Assembly (NCBI RefSeq): GCF_001942305.1
Contig: NZ_MKKE01000066.1
Coordinates: 124,001 to 188,000, forward strand
Origin: Saccharomonospora sp. CUA-673
Lineage (GTDB): Bacteria > Actinomycetota > Actinomycetes > Mycobacteriales > Pseudonocardiaceae
DNA: 64,000 nucleotides
Direction: 5' to 3'
Position 1 is the first letter of the stretch, and each line of letters starts with the position of its first letter. Under the pieces are notes generated by a model that was not told where the DNA came from, searched no databases, and saw only the letters and a program-made list of their open reading frames with translations. Position numbers and translations under genes: made by a program. Below, in pieces: positions 36,706-44,196 of the stretch.

Positions 36706-39165
36706 TCAGGCCGCTGTGCGGTCTGCCGGTTGCTGCTGGGTTGCCTCTGGTGTGCGGCCGACGCTGGCGATGGCGTTGATCAGCAGCGCCGGGCGGCTGC
36801 CGAAGGAGTTGAGAAAGATCGTGGTCACGGAGGCGGCCATGGCCACCATCGCCCACACCGGGGAGATCAGGCCGGTGGTGGCCAGCGGGATGCCGAGTCC
36901 GTTGAAGGTGAATGCGAGGGCGACGTTGGTGCGGGTGCGCCGGTAGGCACGATCACTGATGGCGCGGGCATCAAGCACGGCGGCCACGTCCTCGCGCAGC
37001 AGGACGACGTCGGCCGATTCGACGGCGATGTCGGTGCCGCCGCCGGCGGCGATGCCCACATCGGCCTGCATGAGTGCCGGCGCGTCGTTGATGCCATCGC
37101 CGACCATGGCCACCCGGGTGCCGTCGGCCTGCAGTTCCCGCACGATGTCGGCCTTGCCGTCCGGGCGGATCCCGGCATGGACCTGCTCGATGCCGAGCGT
37201 GGCGGCGACGTGGCGGGCGGCGCGCTCGTTGTCGCCGGTGACCAGCACCGGTTCCATGCCCGCCTCGCGCATGGCTGCGACCGCGCTCGTGGCGTCGGGG
37301 CGGGCCTGGTCGCCCAGTGCGATCGCACCCCGCAGCACCTGGTCGGTGGCCACGGCGATGACGGTGTGCCCGGTGGCTTCCTGCGAGGTGATCCACGCCG
37401 ACAGTGCGCCGAGATCGACGCCGGCCTCGGCCAGCAGTCCCGGCCGCCCCAGCAGGACTCGGTGCCCGTCGACGGTGGCGCGTACGCCCGAGCCGGTCAT
37501 CGACGCGAAGTCCTGGGCGGGCGCTATGGTCACGCCCGCCTCGCGGGCGGCGGCCACGACGGCGCGGGCCAGGGGATGCTCGGAGTGGTTCTCGGCCGCG
37601 GCGGCCACCGCCAGCAGCCCGGCAGCATCGCCGTCGACGGATTCGACGGCCCGCACGGTGGGGCGGCCTTCGGTCAAGGTGCCGGTCTTGTCCAGCACGA
37701 TCCGGCGCACGAGCCGGAACGTTTGGAAGGCCTCGCCGGTGCGCATGACGATGCCGGCATCGGCGGCGTGTCCGGTGCCGCGCACAATCGCTAAGGGTGC
37801 GGCAATGCCCACCGCGCACGGGTAGCCCATCACCAGCACCCCGAGCGAGGCGAACACCGCCCGGTGCACGTCCGGGTCCCCGGTGACCAGCCAGCTGCCG
37901 GCCAACCAGGCGACCAGCGCAAGAGCGGAGATGCTCAGCACGGTGGGGGTGTAGACCCGCAGCACCTTATCGACCAAATGCAGGATGCCGGGCTTGAGCG
38001 CCCGGGCGTCCTCGACGTGGCGGATCACCTGCGCGAGGAAACCTTCGGCGCCGGTGGCGGTGACCTCGATGAGCAGACTGCCGGTGCCGTTGATCGACCC
38101 GCCCACGACCTCCTCGCCGGGGCCGCGCTCGGCCGGCACCGGCTCACCGGTGACCAGGGACAGGTCAAGGGCGGAGTACCCGTCGCGGATGCGCCCGTCC
38201 AACGGGACACGCTCACCGGGGCGCACCCGCACCAGCTGGCCCACCTCGACCTGCTCCACCGGTACCTCGGACTCACCACTATCGGCCACGAGCCGTGCCA
38301 GGTCGGGCTGCAGATCCAACAGCTTCTTGATCGACTGGCCCGAGCGGGTTTTGACCAGCAGCGACAGCCACTCCGAGAAGATGTGATACGTCGCCACGAT
38401 CGCCGCGGCCGCGAAGAACTCCGCGGTCGGGTAGTTCTCCAACAGACCAGTCAAGCCGATGATGCCGCCGGCGATGCCGCCGAACGCGCCAGCCTCCAGC
38501 AACACGTGCTGGTTGAGGATCCCGCGCCGGGCGGACTGATACGCCATCCGCAGGATGTGCGGAGCCACCCCGAACACCATCACACCGGCCAGCACGGCCG
38601 CGATCCAGCCGTTGACCGGTGGCTCCAGGAGCCCGGCAAAGCGGGCGGCCAGCGCGAGCGCCCCGGGGGCGGCGACCGCCGCAGCCCACCCGGCGGCACG
38701 CCATTGACCGCTGGGGCGCAAGATGCCGAAGACCAGCCCGAGCGCTGCGACCAGCAGGGTGGCGCACAGCAGCGTCCACCAGCCTTCGGCGATCTGGACC
38801 ATCGCGGTCAGGCTCAGCCCGATCGCGGTGAATAGCCGTTTGCCCTCGGCCAGCAGGTCGGCCTCTTCGTCCTCAAAGGCCCGCAGCTTGCGCGGATCGT
38901 AGAGCTCATAGCCGATATCGCGCAGCGTTCCCAGGACCTGCTCCGGCTCGACCACATCCGGGTCGTAGTCGACCAGGGCCTGCTCGTGGGTCAGGCTCAC
39001 CGACACCGTGCCGACCCCGTCCATGCGGCCCAGGGCCTTTTCGATCGTGCCGGTGCACAATGAACAATGCAGCCCCGCGATCTTGGCCCGAATCCGCTGC
39101 TGACCCGGGGTCGTACTCGGCTCCGAAGCCCACAACTGCGTAGGCTCCTGCGTTGCGGTACTCAC
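36706..39165 (-). CDS. Heavy-metal P-type ATPase with a YPC ion motif
   Basis: The 819-residue P1B ATPase has an N-terminal heavy-metal-associated domain with CSLC (C34, C37), six or more membrane helices, the phosphorylation site LDKTGTLTEG, the HP motif SEHPLA, TGDN and GDGINDAPAL. The transmembrane ion motif is GYPCAVGIAAP rather than the CPC of standard Cu(I) exporters, so metal specificity is open (Cu(I), Ag(I) or another soft metal). It starts with GTG 39165 overlapping the chaperone stop by GTGA. The chaperone, a Cys-rich storage protein and a CueR-like regulator nearby favour copper. Confidence 0.92.
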   Translation of the reverse strand: MSTATQEPTQLWASEPSTTPGQQRIRAKIAGLHCSLCTGTIEKALGRMDGVGTVSVSLTHEQALVDYDPDVVEPEQVLGTLRDIGYELYDPRKLRAFEDEEADLLAEGKRLFTAIGLSLTAMVQIAEGWWTLLCATLLVAALGLVFGILRPSGQWRAAGWAAAVAAPGALALAARFAGLLEPPVNGWIAAVLAGVMVFGVAPHILRMAYQSARRGILNQHVLLEAGAFGGIAGGIIGLTGLLENYPTAEFFAAAAIVATYHIFSEWLSLLVKTRSGQSIKKLLDLQPDLARLVADSGESEVPVEQVEVGQLVRVRPGERVPLDGRIRDGYSALDLSLVTGEPVPAERGPGEEVVGGSINGTGSLLIEVTATGAEGFLAQVIRHVEDARALKPGILHLVDKVLRVYTPTVLSISALALVAWLAGSWLVTGDPDVHRAVFASLGVLVMGYPCAVGIAAPLAIVRGTGHAADAGIVMRTGEAFQTFRLVRRIVLDKTGTLTEGRPTVRAVESVDGDAAGLLAVAAAAENHSEHPLARAVVAAAREAGVTIAPAQDFASMTGSGVRATVDGHRVLLGRPGLLAEAGVDLGALSAWITSQEATGHTVIAVATDQVLRGAIALGDQARPDATSAVAAMREAGMEPVLVTGDNERAARHVAATLGIEQVHAGIRPDGKADIVRELQADGTRVAMVGDGINDAPALMQADVGIAAGGGTDIAVESADVVLLREDVAAVLDARAISDRAYRRTRTNVALAFTFNGLGIPLATTGLISPVWAMVAMAASVTTIFLNSFGSRPALLINAIASVGRTPEATQQQPADRTAA

Positions 39166-39383
39166 CGGCCGACCCCCTCGATGACCTCGAAGCCCGCCGC
39201 CTCGATGCGCTCGGCCAGCACGGCACGCTCGGCCAGTTCGGGACCGATGCGCACCTGCACGCGGCCGCTACTGTGATCGGCGGTGACCTCACGTACGCCC
39301 TCGATGCGGCCCAGCACCTTGGCGATGCGCTGCTCACATCCCGAGCACGACATGCCCGTGACCTGCAACTGCACCGTGTCCAT
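39162..39383 (-). CDS. Copper chaperone (HMA domain)
   Basis: This 73-residue protein is one ferredoxin-like HMA domain, MDTVQLQVTGMSCSGCEQRI, with the soft-metal site CSGC. It would bind a metal ion in the cytoplasm and deliver it to the ATPase, whose start codon overlaps its stop. ATG 39383 has AAGGGAG upstream; earlier in-frame starts fall inside the regulatory region. Confidence 0.9.
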   Translation of the reverse strand: MDTVQLQVTGMSCSGCEQRIAKVLGRIEGVREVTADHSSGRVQVRIGPELAERAVLAERIEAAGFEVIEGVGR

Positions 39384-39438
39384 GATCTCGTACTCCCTTG
39401 CGTGACCTGCGGTTGTCGTCGTCAACACGCACGCTAGA

Positions 39439-39459
39439 ACCTTGCCCCAGGGGTAAGGT
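39439..39459. promoter_or_regulatory. MerR-type operator between copZ-like and merR-like genes
   Basis: ACCTTGCCCCAGGGGTAAGG (then T) is a 21-bp inverted repeat with one mismatch, centred between the divergent chaperone and regulator genes. The form matches operators of copper-responsive MerR proteins, which lie in over-long promoter spacers. Confidence 0.75.
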
Positions 39460-39499
39460 CAAGGATGACGGTTCGCGGCCACACACAGAGGAGGATCTG

Positions 39500-39934
39500 A
39501 TGGGTATGACCGTCGGCGCGACGGCGGCAGCCGCCGGAGTCAGCGCCAAGGCGATACGACTGTGGGAGTCCAAGGGGCTGCTGCCGCCGTCCGAGCGCAC
39601 CGAGTCCGGCTACCGCGTGTTCACCGAGGACGATCTCGACGTGCTGCGCTTCATCCGCCAGGCCAAAACCCTGGGCCTGACCCTGCCCGAGATCAAAGAC
39701 ATCATCGACCTGCAACGCGACGGTGCCACACCGTGTGGCCGGGTCACAGAACTGCTCGACACCCACATCACCGAGATCGACCGCACCCTGGCCGACCTGC
39801 GCGCACTGCGCCGCTCGTTAGCCTCCGCTCGTCGGGCCGCCCGCGAGGGCCAACGCCGCGGCCAGGACGCCGTGGTCTGCCGCATCATCGAAAACCACAC
39901 CGACCGCGACGACAGCGCGCGCACCGAGGGGTAG
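39500..39934 (+). CDS. MerR-family metal-responsive activator
   Basis: The 144-residue protein has the MerR winged helix (VGATAAAAGVSAKAIRLWES, KGLLPPSERTESGYRVFTED) and a long dimerisation helix. Cys residues in DGATPCGRV and VVCRIIE are candidate metal ligands; the classic CueR CX7C loop is not present. ATG 39500 follows GAGGAGGA. It is divergent from the chaperone/ATPase genes and most likely controls them. Confidence 0.87.
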   Translation: MGMTVGATAAAAGVSAKAIRLWESKGLLPPSERTESGYRVFTEDDLDVLRFIRQAKTLGLTLPEIKDIIDLQRDGATPCGRVTELLDTHITEIDRTLADLRALRRSLASARRAAREGQRRGQDAVVCRIIENHTDRDDSARTEG

Positions 39935-39978
39935 GCGGCCACACTCGCCTACCCCTCGGTCCCCGTGGGTTCGGGGCC

Positions 39979-40323
39979 TCAGACGGTGACCGTGGCCATC
40001 GCCCGGCACTGCTCCGCGCACCGGCGACACGCCGCCGCGCACTCACGGCAGTAATCCATGTCGTACTTATCGCACTCAGCCGCGCACGCCTCACACACCT
40101 GGGCACACAGCTGGCACAACTGCGCCGCCCAGCGCGAATCACGGGCCAGCAGCGTCACGCAGGCCGCACAGATCGCCGCACAGTCCAGACACAGCCGGGC
40201 GCACTCGGCCATATCCGGATTGCCGGCGCAACAGTTGTAGTTGCACGTCTCACACGCCTGCTGGCATTCGGCACACGCATCCAGACACGCCTGGTTGCGC
40301 TGCTCCACCATCGTCGTAGCCAT
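39979..40323 (-). CDS. Cys-rich four-helix copper-storage-like protein (Csp/DUF326)
   Basis: The 114-residue protein has 22 Cys, mostly as CxxxC or CxxC repeats on helices (QACLDACAECQQACETCNYN, CARLCLDCAAICAACV, CQLCAQVCEACAAECD, CRECAAACRRCAEQC). Csp-type four-helix bundles hold ten or more Cu(I) ions inside the barrel. There is no signal peptide, so it would be the cytosolic (Csp3-like) form. ATG 40323 follows GGGAGG. It lies convergent to the MerR gene, in the copper unit, suggesting that the transposon offers copper storage as well as export. Confidence 0.88.
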   Translation of the reverse strand: MATTMVEQRNQACLDACAECQQACETCNYNCCAGNPDMAECARLCLDCAAICAACVTLLARDSRWAAQLCQLCAQVCEACAAECDKYDMDYCRECAAACRRCAEQCRAMATVTV

Positions 40324-40664
40324 CACGTACCTCCCTGATTCGCTCGTTGGTTCGCTCAACCCCGCTACGGCGCCCCACCGAGGTACCCATCACCCGAGGC
40401 TGCGCACCCCGAGGCGTAAGGGGTTGTCCCGGGAGGAAGGTCAAGGCGTCACGTTCATGGCCACCACATCGAGCCACGTGTCACAGACAACGGTGTCGAC
40501 GAAAGGAACGTTTCTCAACATGATCGACAGCGGGCCAGTTCGCGAGCCTGGACCGTGCTGGAGATGTCGGAAAAACGCGTTGTGAAGCCGGAGTGTCCAA
40601 CAAGTCGATCACGACCCTTTGTCGTACAGTCGGGCACGTCATCGATCATGAAAGGTGCCCGTCG
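40324..40664. other. Non-coding gap: probable res site of the second tnpR
   Basis: No confident gene was found here. A 21-codon frame at 40521-40586 behind AAAGGAA is too short to judge. GTCGTACAGTCGGGCACGTC (40621-40640) and repeated GTCGA/TCGTACA-like half-sites just before the resolvase start could be its resolution site. The first 40 bp hold the Csp ribosome site. Confidence 0.45.
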
Positions 40665-41336
40665 ATGACCGACAAGGCCCCGGCCGAGCTCGCCCTCGAC
40701 GGCAACCCGCTCGACACCATCGGCGGCGGCGCCCGCATCGGTTACGCCCGCGTGTCCACCGCCGAGCAGAGCCTGCGCCGCCAGGTCGACGCCCTCACCC
40801 AGGCAGGATGCATCCGGGTCTTCGAGGAGAAACTGTCCGGCAAAAACGCCGACCGCCCCGAGCTGGCCGCCTGTCTGGACTACCTCCGCGACGGTGACAC
40901 CCTCGTCGTGCTCGAACTCTCCCGGCTGGGCCGCAGCCTCGCCGACCTACTCTCCCTCGTCAGCGGACTGCGCAAGCGCGGAATCGGGTTCACCTCACTG
41001 CACGAGAATCTCGACACCACCACCCCCGGTGGCAGGCTCGTGTTCCACGTCTTCGCCGCGCTGGCCGAATTCATCCGTGAGCTCATCGCCGACGGCACCC
41101 GCGAAGGTCTCGCCGCTGCCCGCGCAGGCGGCGTCCGACTCGGCCGACCACCGGCCATGAGCCCCGAACAGGTCCGCCACGCCCGCGCCCTGCTCGCCGA
41201 ACCCGACACCACCGTGGCCTCCATCGCCCGCCTACTCGGCGTGTCCCGTTCCACGATCTACAAATACGTCCCCGAACTCAGCCCCAACCACTCGGTCGAC
41301 TCCGGACCTGGTCCGCGATCAGCCCTTACGAGCTAA
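40665..41336 (+). CDS. tnpR: Tn3-family serine resolvase of the copper unit
   Basis: The 223-residue recombinase has RIGYARVSTAEQSLRRQVDA with the nucleophilic Ser, LVVLELSRLGRSLADLLSLV, NLDTTTPGGRLVFHVFAALA, GVRLGRPPAM, and a C-terminal helix-turn-helix (ASIARLLGVSRSTIYKYV). It is not closely related to the tnpR at 1253. The gene ends four bases inside the right TIR, so its last codons are part of the transposon end. It appears intact. Confidence 0.93.
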   Translation: MTDKAPAELALDGNPLDTIGGGARIGYARVSTAEQSLRRQVDALTQAGCIRVFEEKLSGKNADRPELAACLDYLRDGDTLVVLELSRLGRSLADLLSLVSGLRKRGIGFTSLHENLDTTTPGGRLVFHVFAALAEFIRELIADGTREGLAAARAGGVRLGRPPAMSPEQVRHARALLAEPDTTVASIARLLGVSRSTIYKYVPELSPNHSVDSGPGPRSALTS

Positions 41337-41370
41337 CCGTTGTTTTCTGCGCGCCTGCTACCGGAACGCC
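41333..41370 (-). repeat. Tn3-family terminal inverted repeat (type B), right end
   Basis: On the minus strand it reads GGCGTTCCGGTAGCAGGCGC ... AACAACGGTTAG. It is nearly identical to the TIR at 9495-9532. It closes the copper unit and separates transposon DNA from replicon backbone. Confidence 0.8.
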
Positions 41371-41601
41371 GCGTCGGCTGAATTGATCTCTCGCGACCCG
41401 GGACGGCCGCCCCCGCCCCAACATCTACCCGGCCGACGCCCGGTCGCCAGCGGCCAACTCAACCTCGAATACGTCCGGGGCGCCGGGTCAGAACCGGCGG
41501 TTGCGTCGACGCGTGCGCGGGCGAGTTCGATAGCCCTTGGCGAAGCCCTAAGCGACGCGACGCGCGACGAGCCCGCGCGCACGCGCGCGCGAGGGCGAAC
41601 A

Positions 41602-41725
41602 TGTTTCCGCAGGTCACAGCGCCGCACTCGTGGGAGGGTTGCGAACCGGGTTGCGTGCCGGGGTTGCACCCCGGTTGCGGTCCTCCGTTTTCGCAGGTCA
41701 AAGCGGGTTACGCAGAGGGTTGCGC
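41602..41725. repeat. Cluster of GGTTGCG and TTTYCGCAGGTCA repeats
   Basis: GGTTGCG occurs at about 41637, 41652, 41664, 41676 and 41718 (plus GGTTACG at 41705), and GTTTYCGCAGGTCA at 41601 and 41688. The TTYCGCAGGTC core is also present in the res regions upstream of the tnpR genes at 1253 and 56742. This could be an iteron block, or a relic of a resolution site. No protein is evident in 41371-41766. Confidence 0.5.
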
Positions 41726-41766
41726 CCCGCGCAGCGGCCGGCCGAACGACGCAGTCGAGCGTCAGG

Positions 41767-41919
41767 TCAGAACGGCGCGGCCAGCTCGCCGGGAGTAGGC
41801 CGGCGCACGACGTCGGCAGCGACCACATCGACGTCGTCCTTCCAGTCGGTCGCCGCGATCACCACGGTCTCCCCCGTGACGTCGATCTCCCAGACCGCCG
41901 TCCGCAGTCGCGTAGCCAT
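41767..41919 (-). CDS. Small hypothetical protein upstream of the iteron block
   Basis: A 50-residue acidic product starts MATRLRTAVWEIDVTGETVV, continues AATDWKDDVDVVAADVVRRP and ends GELAAPF. Codon use matches neighbouring genes, and the frame has no competing homologous frame. It lacks membrane segments or Cys. No family is recognised; it might be a small plasmid maintenance protein, but that is only position-based. Confidence 0.4.
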   Translation of the reverse strand: MATRLRTAVWEIDVTGETVVIAATDWKDDVDVVAADVVRRPTPGELAAPF

Positions 41920-42035
41920 GGCGTCGAGCGTAGGTCCGCGGACCCCGCACGCGTCTCGTCGGCGGAATCGGTCGCTTGGGGCAGCCGGCGGCCGGGCGTA
42001 ACCGAGCCCCAGTCGACGGTCCGCGCGATGCCACC

Positions 42036-42245
42036 GGCACCCCCAACGCGACCCCAACATGGTGACCACGTCGACCCCCAACGCGACCCGGACGTGAGGC
42101 CAAAACCAGGCCCCAAACGCGACCCCAACGTAGGGCCAACGGCACCCCCAAAACGAAGCCGACGCTGTGGGTGCCGCCACCCCAAAACGGCCACCCCAAA
42201 ACGCAGCCCAACCAGCGGTTTTGGGGTGGCAACATTGCGCCGCCA
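42036..42245. repeat. Iteron-like CCCCAA array beside parB
   Basis: CCCCCAACGCGACCC occurs at 42038 and 42074, CCCCAAACGCGACCCC at about 42110, CCCCCAAAACG at 42145, and CCCCAAAACG at 42179 and 42193, followed by the inverted form GGTTTTGGGGTGG (42217) and TTTTGGGG (42244). Spacing between the first copies is about 36 bp. No gene fits here. Direct repeats with an inverted partner next to parAB are expected for a replication origin or a centromere. Confidence 0.65.
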
Positions 42246-42345
42246 TTTTGGGGCTAGCGCTACCCCTGCGACGTCGTGTTGTCGTCGAGACCGGCCGCCG
42301 AGATTGCCGCCGACGGCAGATCGGAGACGGTGTTCGCGGTGTCGT

Positions 42346-43263
42346 TCAGCGGTCGTAGCCGGCGGCACGGAGCACGGACGGCGGCAGCTCGTCGACGGCA
42401 CAGCCGAGACCGGCCGCCAGTCCCTCGACCGCGTCACGGAGCGCGTCTTCGTTTCCGTCGCGGCGGGCGTCGTTCAACGCGAGGACGAACTCGCGCCCGG
42501 CCTTCTCCGCAGTCTTCGCGGCCTTCGACAGGCCGGGGTGCAGGCGCACCGGGCGGGTCCTCTTCGGTTTATCAGGGCCTGATACAACGACGTCGTCGTT
42601 CGTCGACCCGCCGCGGTCGGATATCAGGGCCTGATACGCCTCGACCTGCTCGGCGTGCGACCGGCCCTTCGATGCGAGGCGGAGCGCGTCGTCGACAGCC
42701 AGGTCCCCGGCGTCGACCTTCTGCTGCAACTCCGGCGCCACCTTCGTGCGCAGCTTGAGGCGCCCGGAGATCCACGCCTGCGACCGGCCCAACGACTTGG
42801 CCGCCGGCACCTGGCCGCCGTGCAGCTCGACCAGCTCGGCCACGGCGTCCGCCTCGGCCAGCGGTGACATGGCCCTCCGGTTGACGTTCTCCGACAGCAC
42901 CGCGACCCGCAGATCGGCAGTCCTGACCTGGTGCACTGGAACCGTGGTCAGCCCGGCCTCCCTGGCCGCCCACAACCGCCGGTTGCCGTTGACCACCACG
43001 TGCCGAGCCTCGGATGCCTGCACCTCGGCGGCGTGCTCCGGCCACGTCTCGCAGAACACCTCGACCGTCACGATGCCGAGCGGCTGGAGCACACCCTGCG
43101 CGCGGATCGCGTCGACCAGCTCGTCCGCGTCATCCTGGGTCTCGTCCCGCCGGTTCGCCGGCGACCCCACGAGCAGATCCAGCGGCATCTCCGCCGCCCG
43201 CTGGATCGACTCCGGCCGGGCCGGCGACTGCCCCGCGAACCGTGACGGACGCCGCCCCGCCAT
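42346..43263 (-). CDS. parB: ParB-family partition protein
   Basis: The 305-residue protein has an N-terminal ParB/Srx CTPase domain, with the box HVVVNGNRRLWAAREAGLTT, then ENVNRRAMSPLAEADAVAEL, and a helix-turn-helix (GGQVPAAKSLGRSQAWISGR). It binds parS sites and loads partition complexes. ATG 43263 overlaps the parA stop (with GTG 43266 as alternative). The gene itself contains two copies of the proposed parS palindrome (42570 and 42622), in the linker after the DNA-binding domain. Confidence 0.92.
   Translation of the reverse strand: MAGRRPSRFAGQSPARPESIQRAAEMPLDLLVGSPANRRDETQDDADELVDAIRAQGVLQPLGIVTVEVFCETWPEHAAEVQASEARHVVVNGNRRLWAAREAGLTTVPVHQVRTADLRVAVLSENVNRRAMSPLAEADAVAELVELHGGQVPAAKSLGRSQAWISGRLKLRTKVAPELQQKVDAGDLAVDDALRLASKGRSHAEQVEAYQALISDRGGSTNDDVVVSGPDKPKRTRPVRLHPGLSKAAKTAEKAGREFVLALNDARRDGNEDALRDAVEGLAAGLGCAVDELPPSVLRAAGYDR
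42570..42584. promoter_or_regulatory. Candidate parS site 1
   Basis: TATCAGGGCCTGATA, 7-bp arms around one central base, lies inside parB. Identical as a double strand to the sites at 42622, 44115 and 44182 (central base read as G or C by strand). Confidence 0.75.
42622..42636. promoter_or_regulatory. Candidate parS site 2
   Basis: TATCAGGGCCTGATA, inside parB, 52 bp from site 1. Confidence 0.75.
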
Positions 43264-44075
43264 CACCGGCTACCTCCGACCAGCTCGGCCACGATCGGCG
43301 AGTAGGTGCGCTCCATGAGCTGCCGCAGCCGCGGCGGCCCCTCGTCGAGCCCGACCCCGCCGTGCACGTGCTTGGAGATGTCCGTCCAGAGCGGCACCTG
43401 ACGATCGACCCACACCGGCGTGCCCGGAAGGTGGTGGTCGAGACCTTCGCCGAGTTCGGTGATCGCCTGTGTCGCCTCCGCCGTGCGGCGACACCGATTT
43501 AGCAGCACGCCCACAGTCGCCAGGTCGGGGTTCAGGTCCTCCCGGACGTCGCCGATGGCCTGCGCGATATCCGCGACCGCGTCCAGGGACCACACGTCCG
43601 GCTCGGCCACCAACAGCACGTCGTCGGCCGCGGTAAGCGCGTTCACCGTGCTCAGGCCGAGCGCCGGCGGGCAGTCGATCAGCACCAGGTCGTAGTCGCC
43701 GAGCAACGGCTTCAGCGCCTTCCGGAGTCGCATCTCCCTGGCCACCACCGAGGCGAGCTGATCCATCGCGACCGACAACGTCGCCGCCGCAGGCGCCACC
43801 GTCACCGTCGACCAGATCGACGGCACTAGCACGTCGGCGAGATCGACGTCCCCGACGAGCGCGTCAGCGACGGTCACCTCGTCGGCAGCCACAGGTTCGG
43901 CCACGAGGTCGCTGGTGGTGTTGGCCTGCGCGTCGAGGTCGACAACGAGGGTGCGGTGTCCGGCAATGTGCGCGGCACGAGCAAGGCAAATCGTCGAGGT
44001 CGACTTGCCCACGCCGCCCTTCTGCATCGCGATGGCGACAGTCCGAGCGGGTTGTGATGATGTGCTGGCAGTCAT
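43263..44075 (-). CDS. parA: ParA-family partition ATPase
   Basis: The 270-residue Walker-type ATPase has the deviant P-loop MQKGGVGKST (residues 17-26), the switch VVDLDAQANTT, and LVLIDCPPALGL. It drives plasmid segregation with ParB. There is no N-terminal DNA-binding domain, so it is a type Ib-sized or chromosomal-like ParA and its operon may be repressed by ParB rather than ParA. Candidate parS sites lie 40 and 107 bp upstream of its start. It is transcribed with parB, which overlaps its stop. Confidence 0.94.
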   Translation of the reverse strand: MTASTSSQPARTVAIAMQKGGVGKSTSTICLARAAHIAGHRTLVVDLDAQANTTSDLVAEPVAADEVTVADALVGDVDLADVLVPSIWSTVTVAPAAATLSVAMDQLASVVAREMRLRKALKPLLGDYDLVLIDCPPALGLSTVNALTAADDVLLVAEPDVWSLDAVADIAQAIGDVREDLNPDLATVGVLLNRCRRTAEATQAITELGEGLDHHLPGTPVWVDRQVPLWTDISKHVHGGVGLDEGPPRLRQLMERTYSPIVAELVGGSR

Positions 44076-44114
44076 GCCCGCATCCTGCCACCGACACTCG
44101 GGAAGCCAGGCAGA

Positions 44115-44129
44115 TATCAGGCCCTGATA
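44115..44129. promoter_or_regulatory. Candidate parS site 3
   Basis: TATCAGGCCCTGATA, 40 bp upstream of parA; probably both a centromere site and an operator of parAB. Confidence 0.78.
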
Positions 44130-44181
44130 CGCCGTGGCGTGAGCGACAGAGCGAACAGGAGGATCACCGGGGTCGCAGATT

Positions 44182-44196
44182 TATCAGGCCCTGATA
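44182..44196. promoter_or_regulatory. Candidate parS site 4
   Basis: TATCAGGCCCTGATA, 67 bp from site 3 and directly against the first (degenerate) CRISPR repeat. Confidence 0.78.

Larger units (their letters stand above)
32168..41370 (+). mobile_element. Tn3-family copper-resistance transposon (about 9.2 kb)
   Basis: Bounded by inverted TIRs at 32168-32205 and 41333-41370, the unit holds tnpA, an MFS exporter, a CPx-type ATPase, a copper chaperone, a MerR-type regulator, a Cys-rich copper-storage-like protein and tnpR next to the right TIR. The gene set is self-consistent, but the two ends are not a matched pair: the right one resembles the TIR at 9495 more than the one at 32168, and flanking 5-mers (AAGTG and GCGTC) are not duplicated. 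A hybrid of two related transposons is likely. Confidence 0.75.

Noticed and set aside
32168-41370. A 5-bp target duplication around the copper unit or the catabolic transposon
   Set aside because: Flanks AAGTG/GCGTC and ACTTA/CACCG do not match; no duplication can be claimed.
41371-42345. Several overlapping open frames of 60-400 codons around the iteron-like block
   Set aside because: They consist of repeat-derived Arg/Pro/Ala runs with no domain; only the 50-residue frame at 41767-41919 has gene-like composition.
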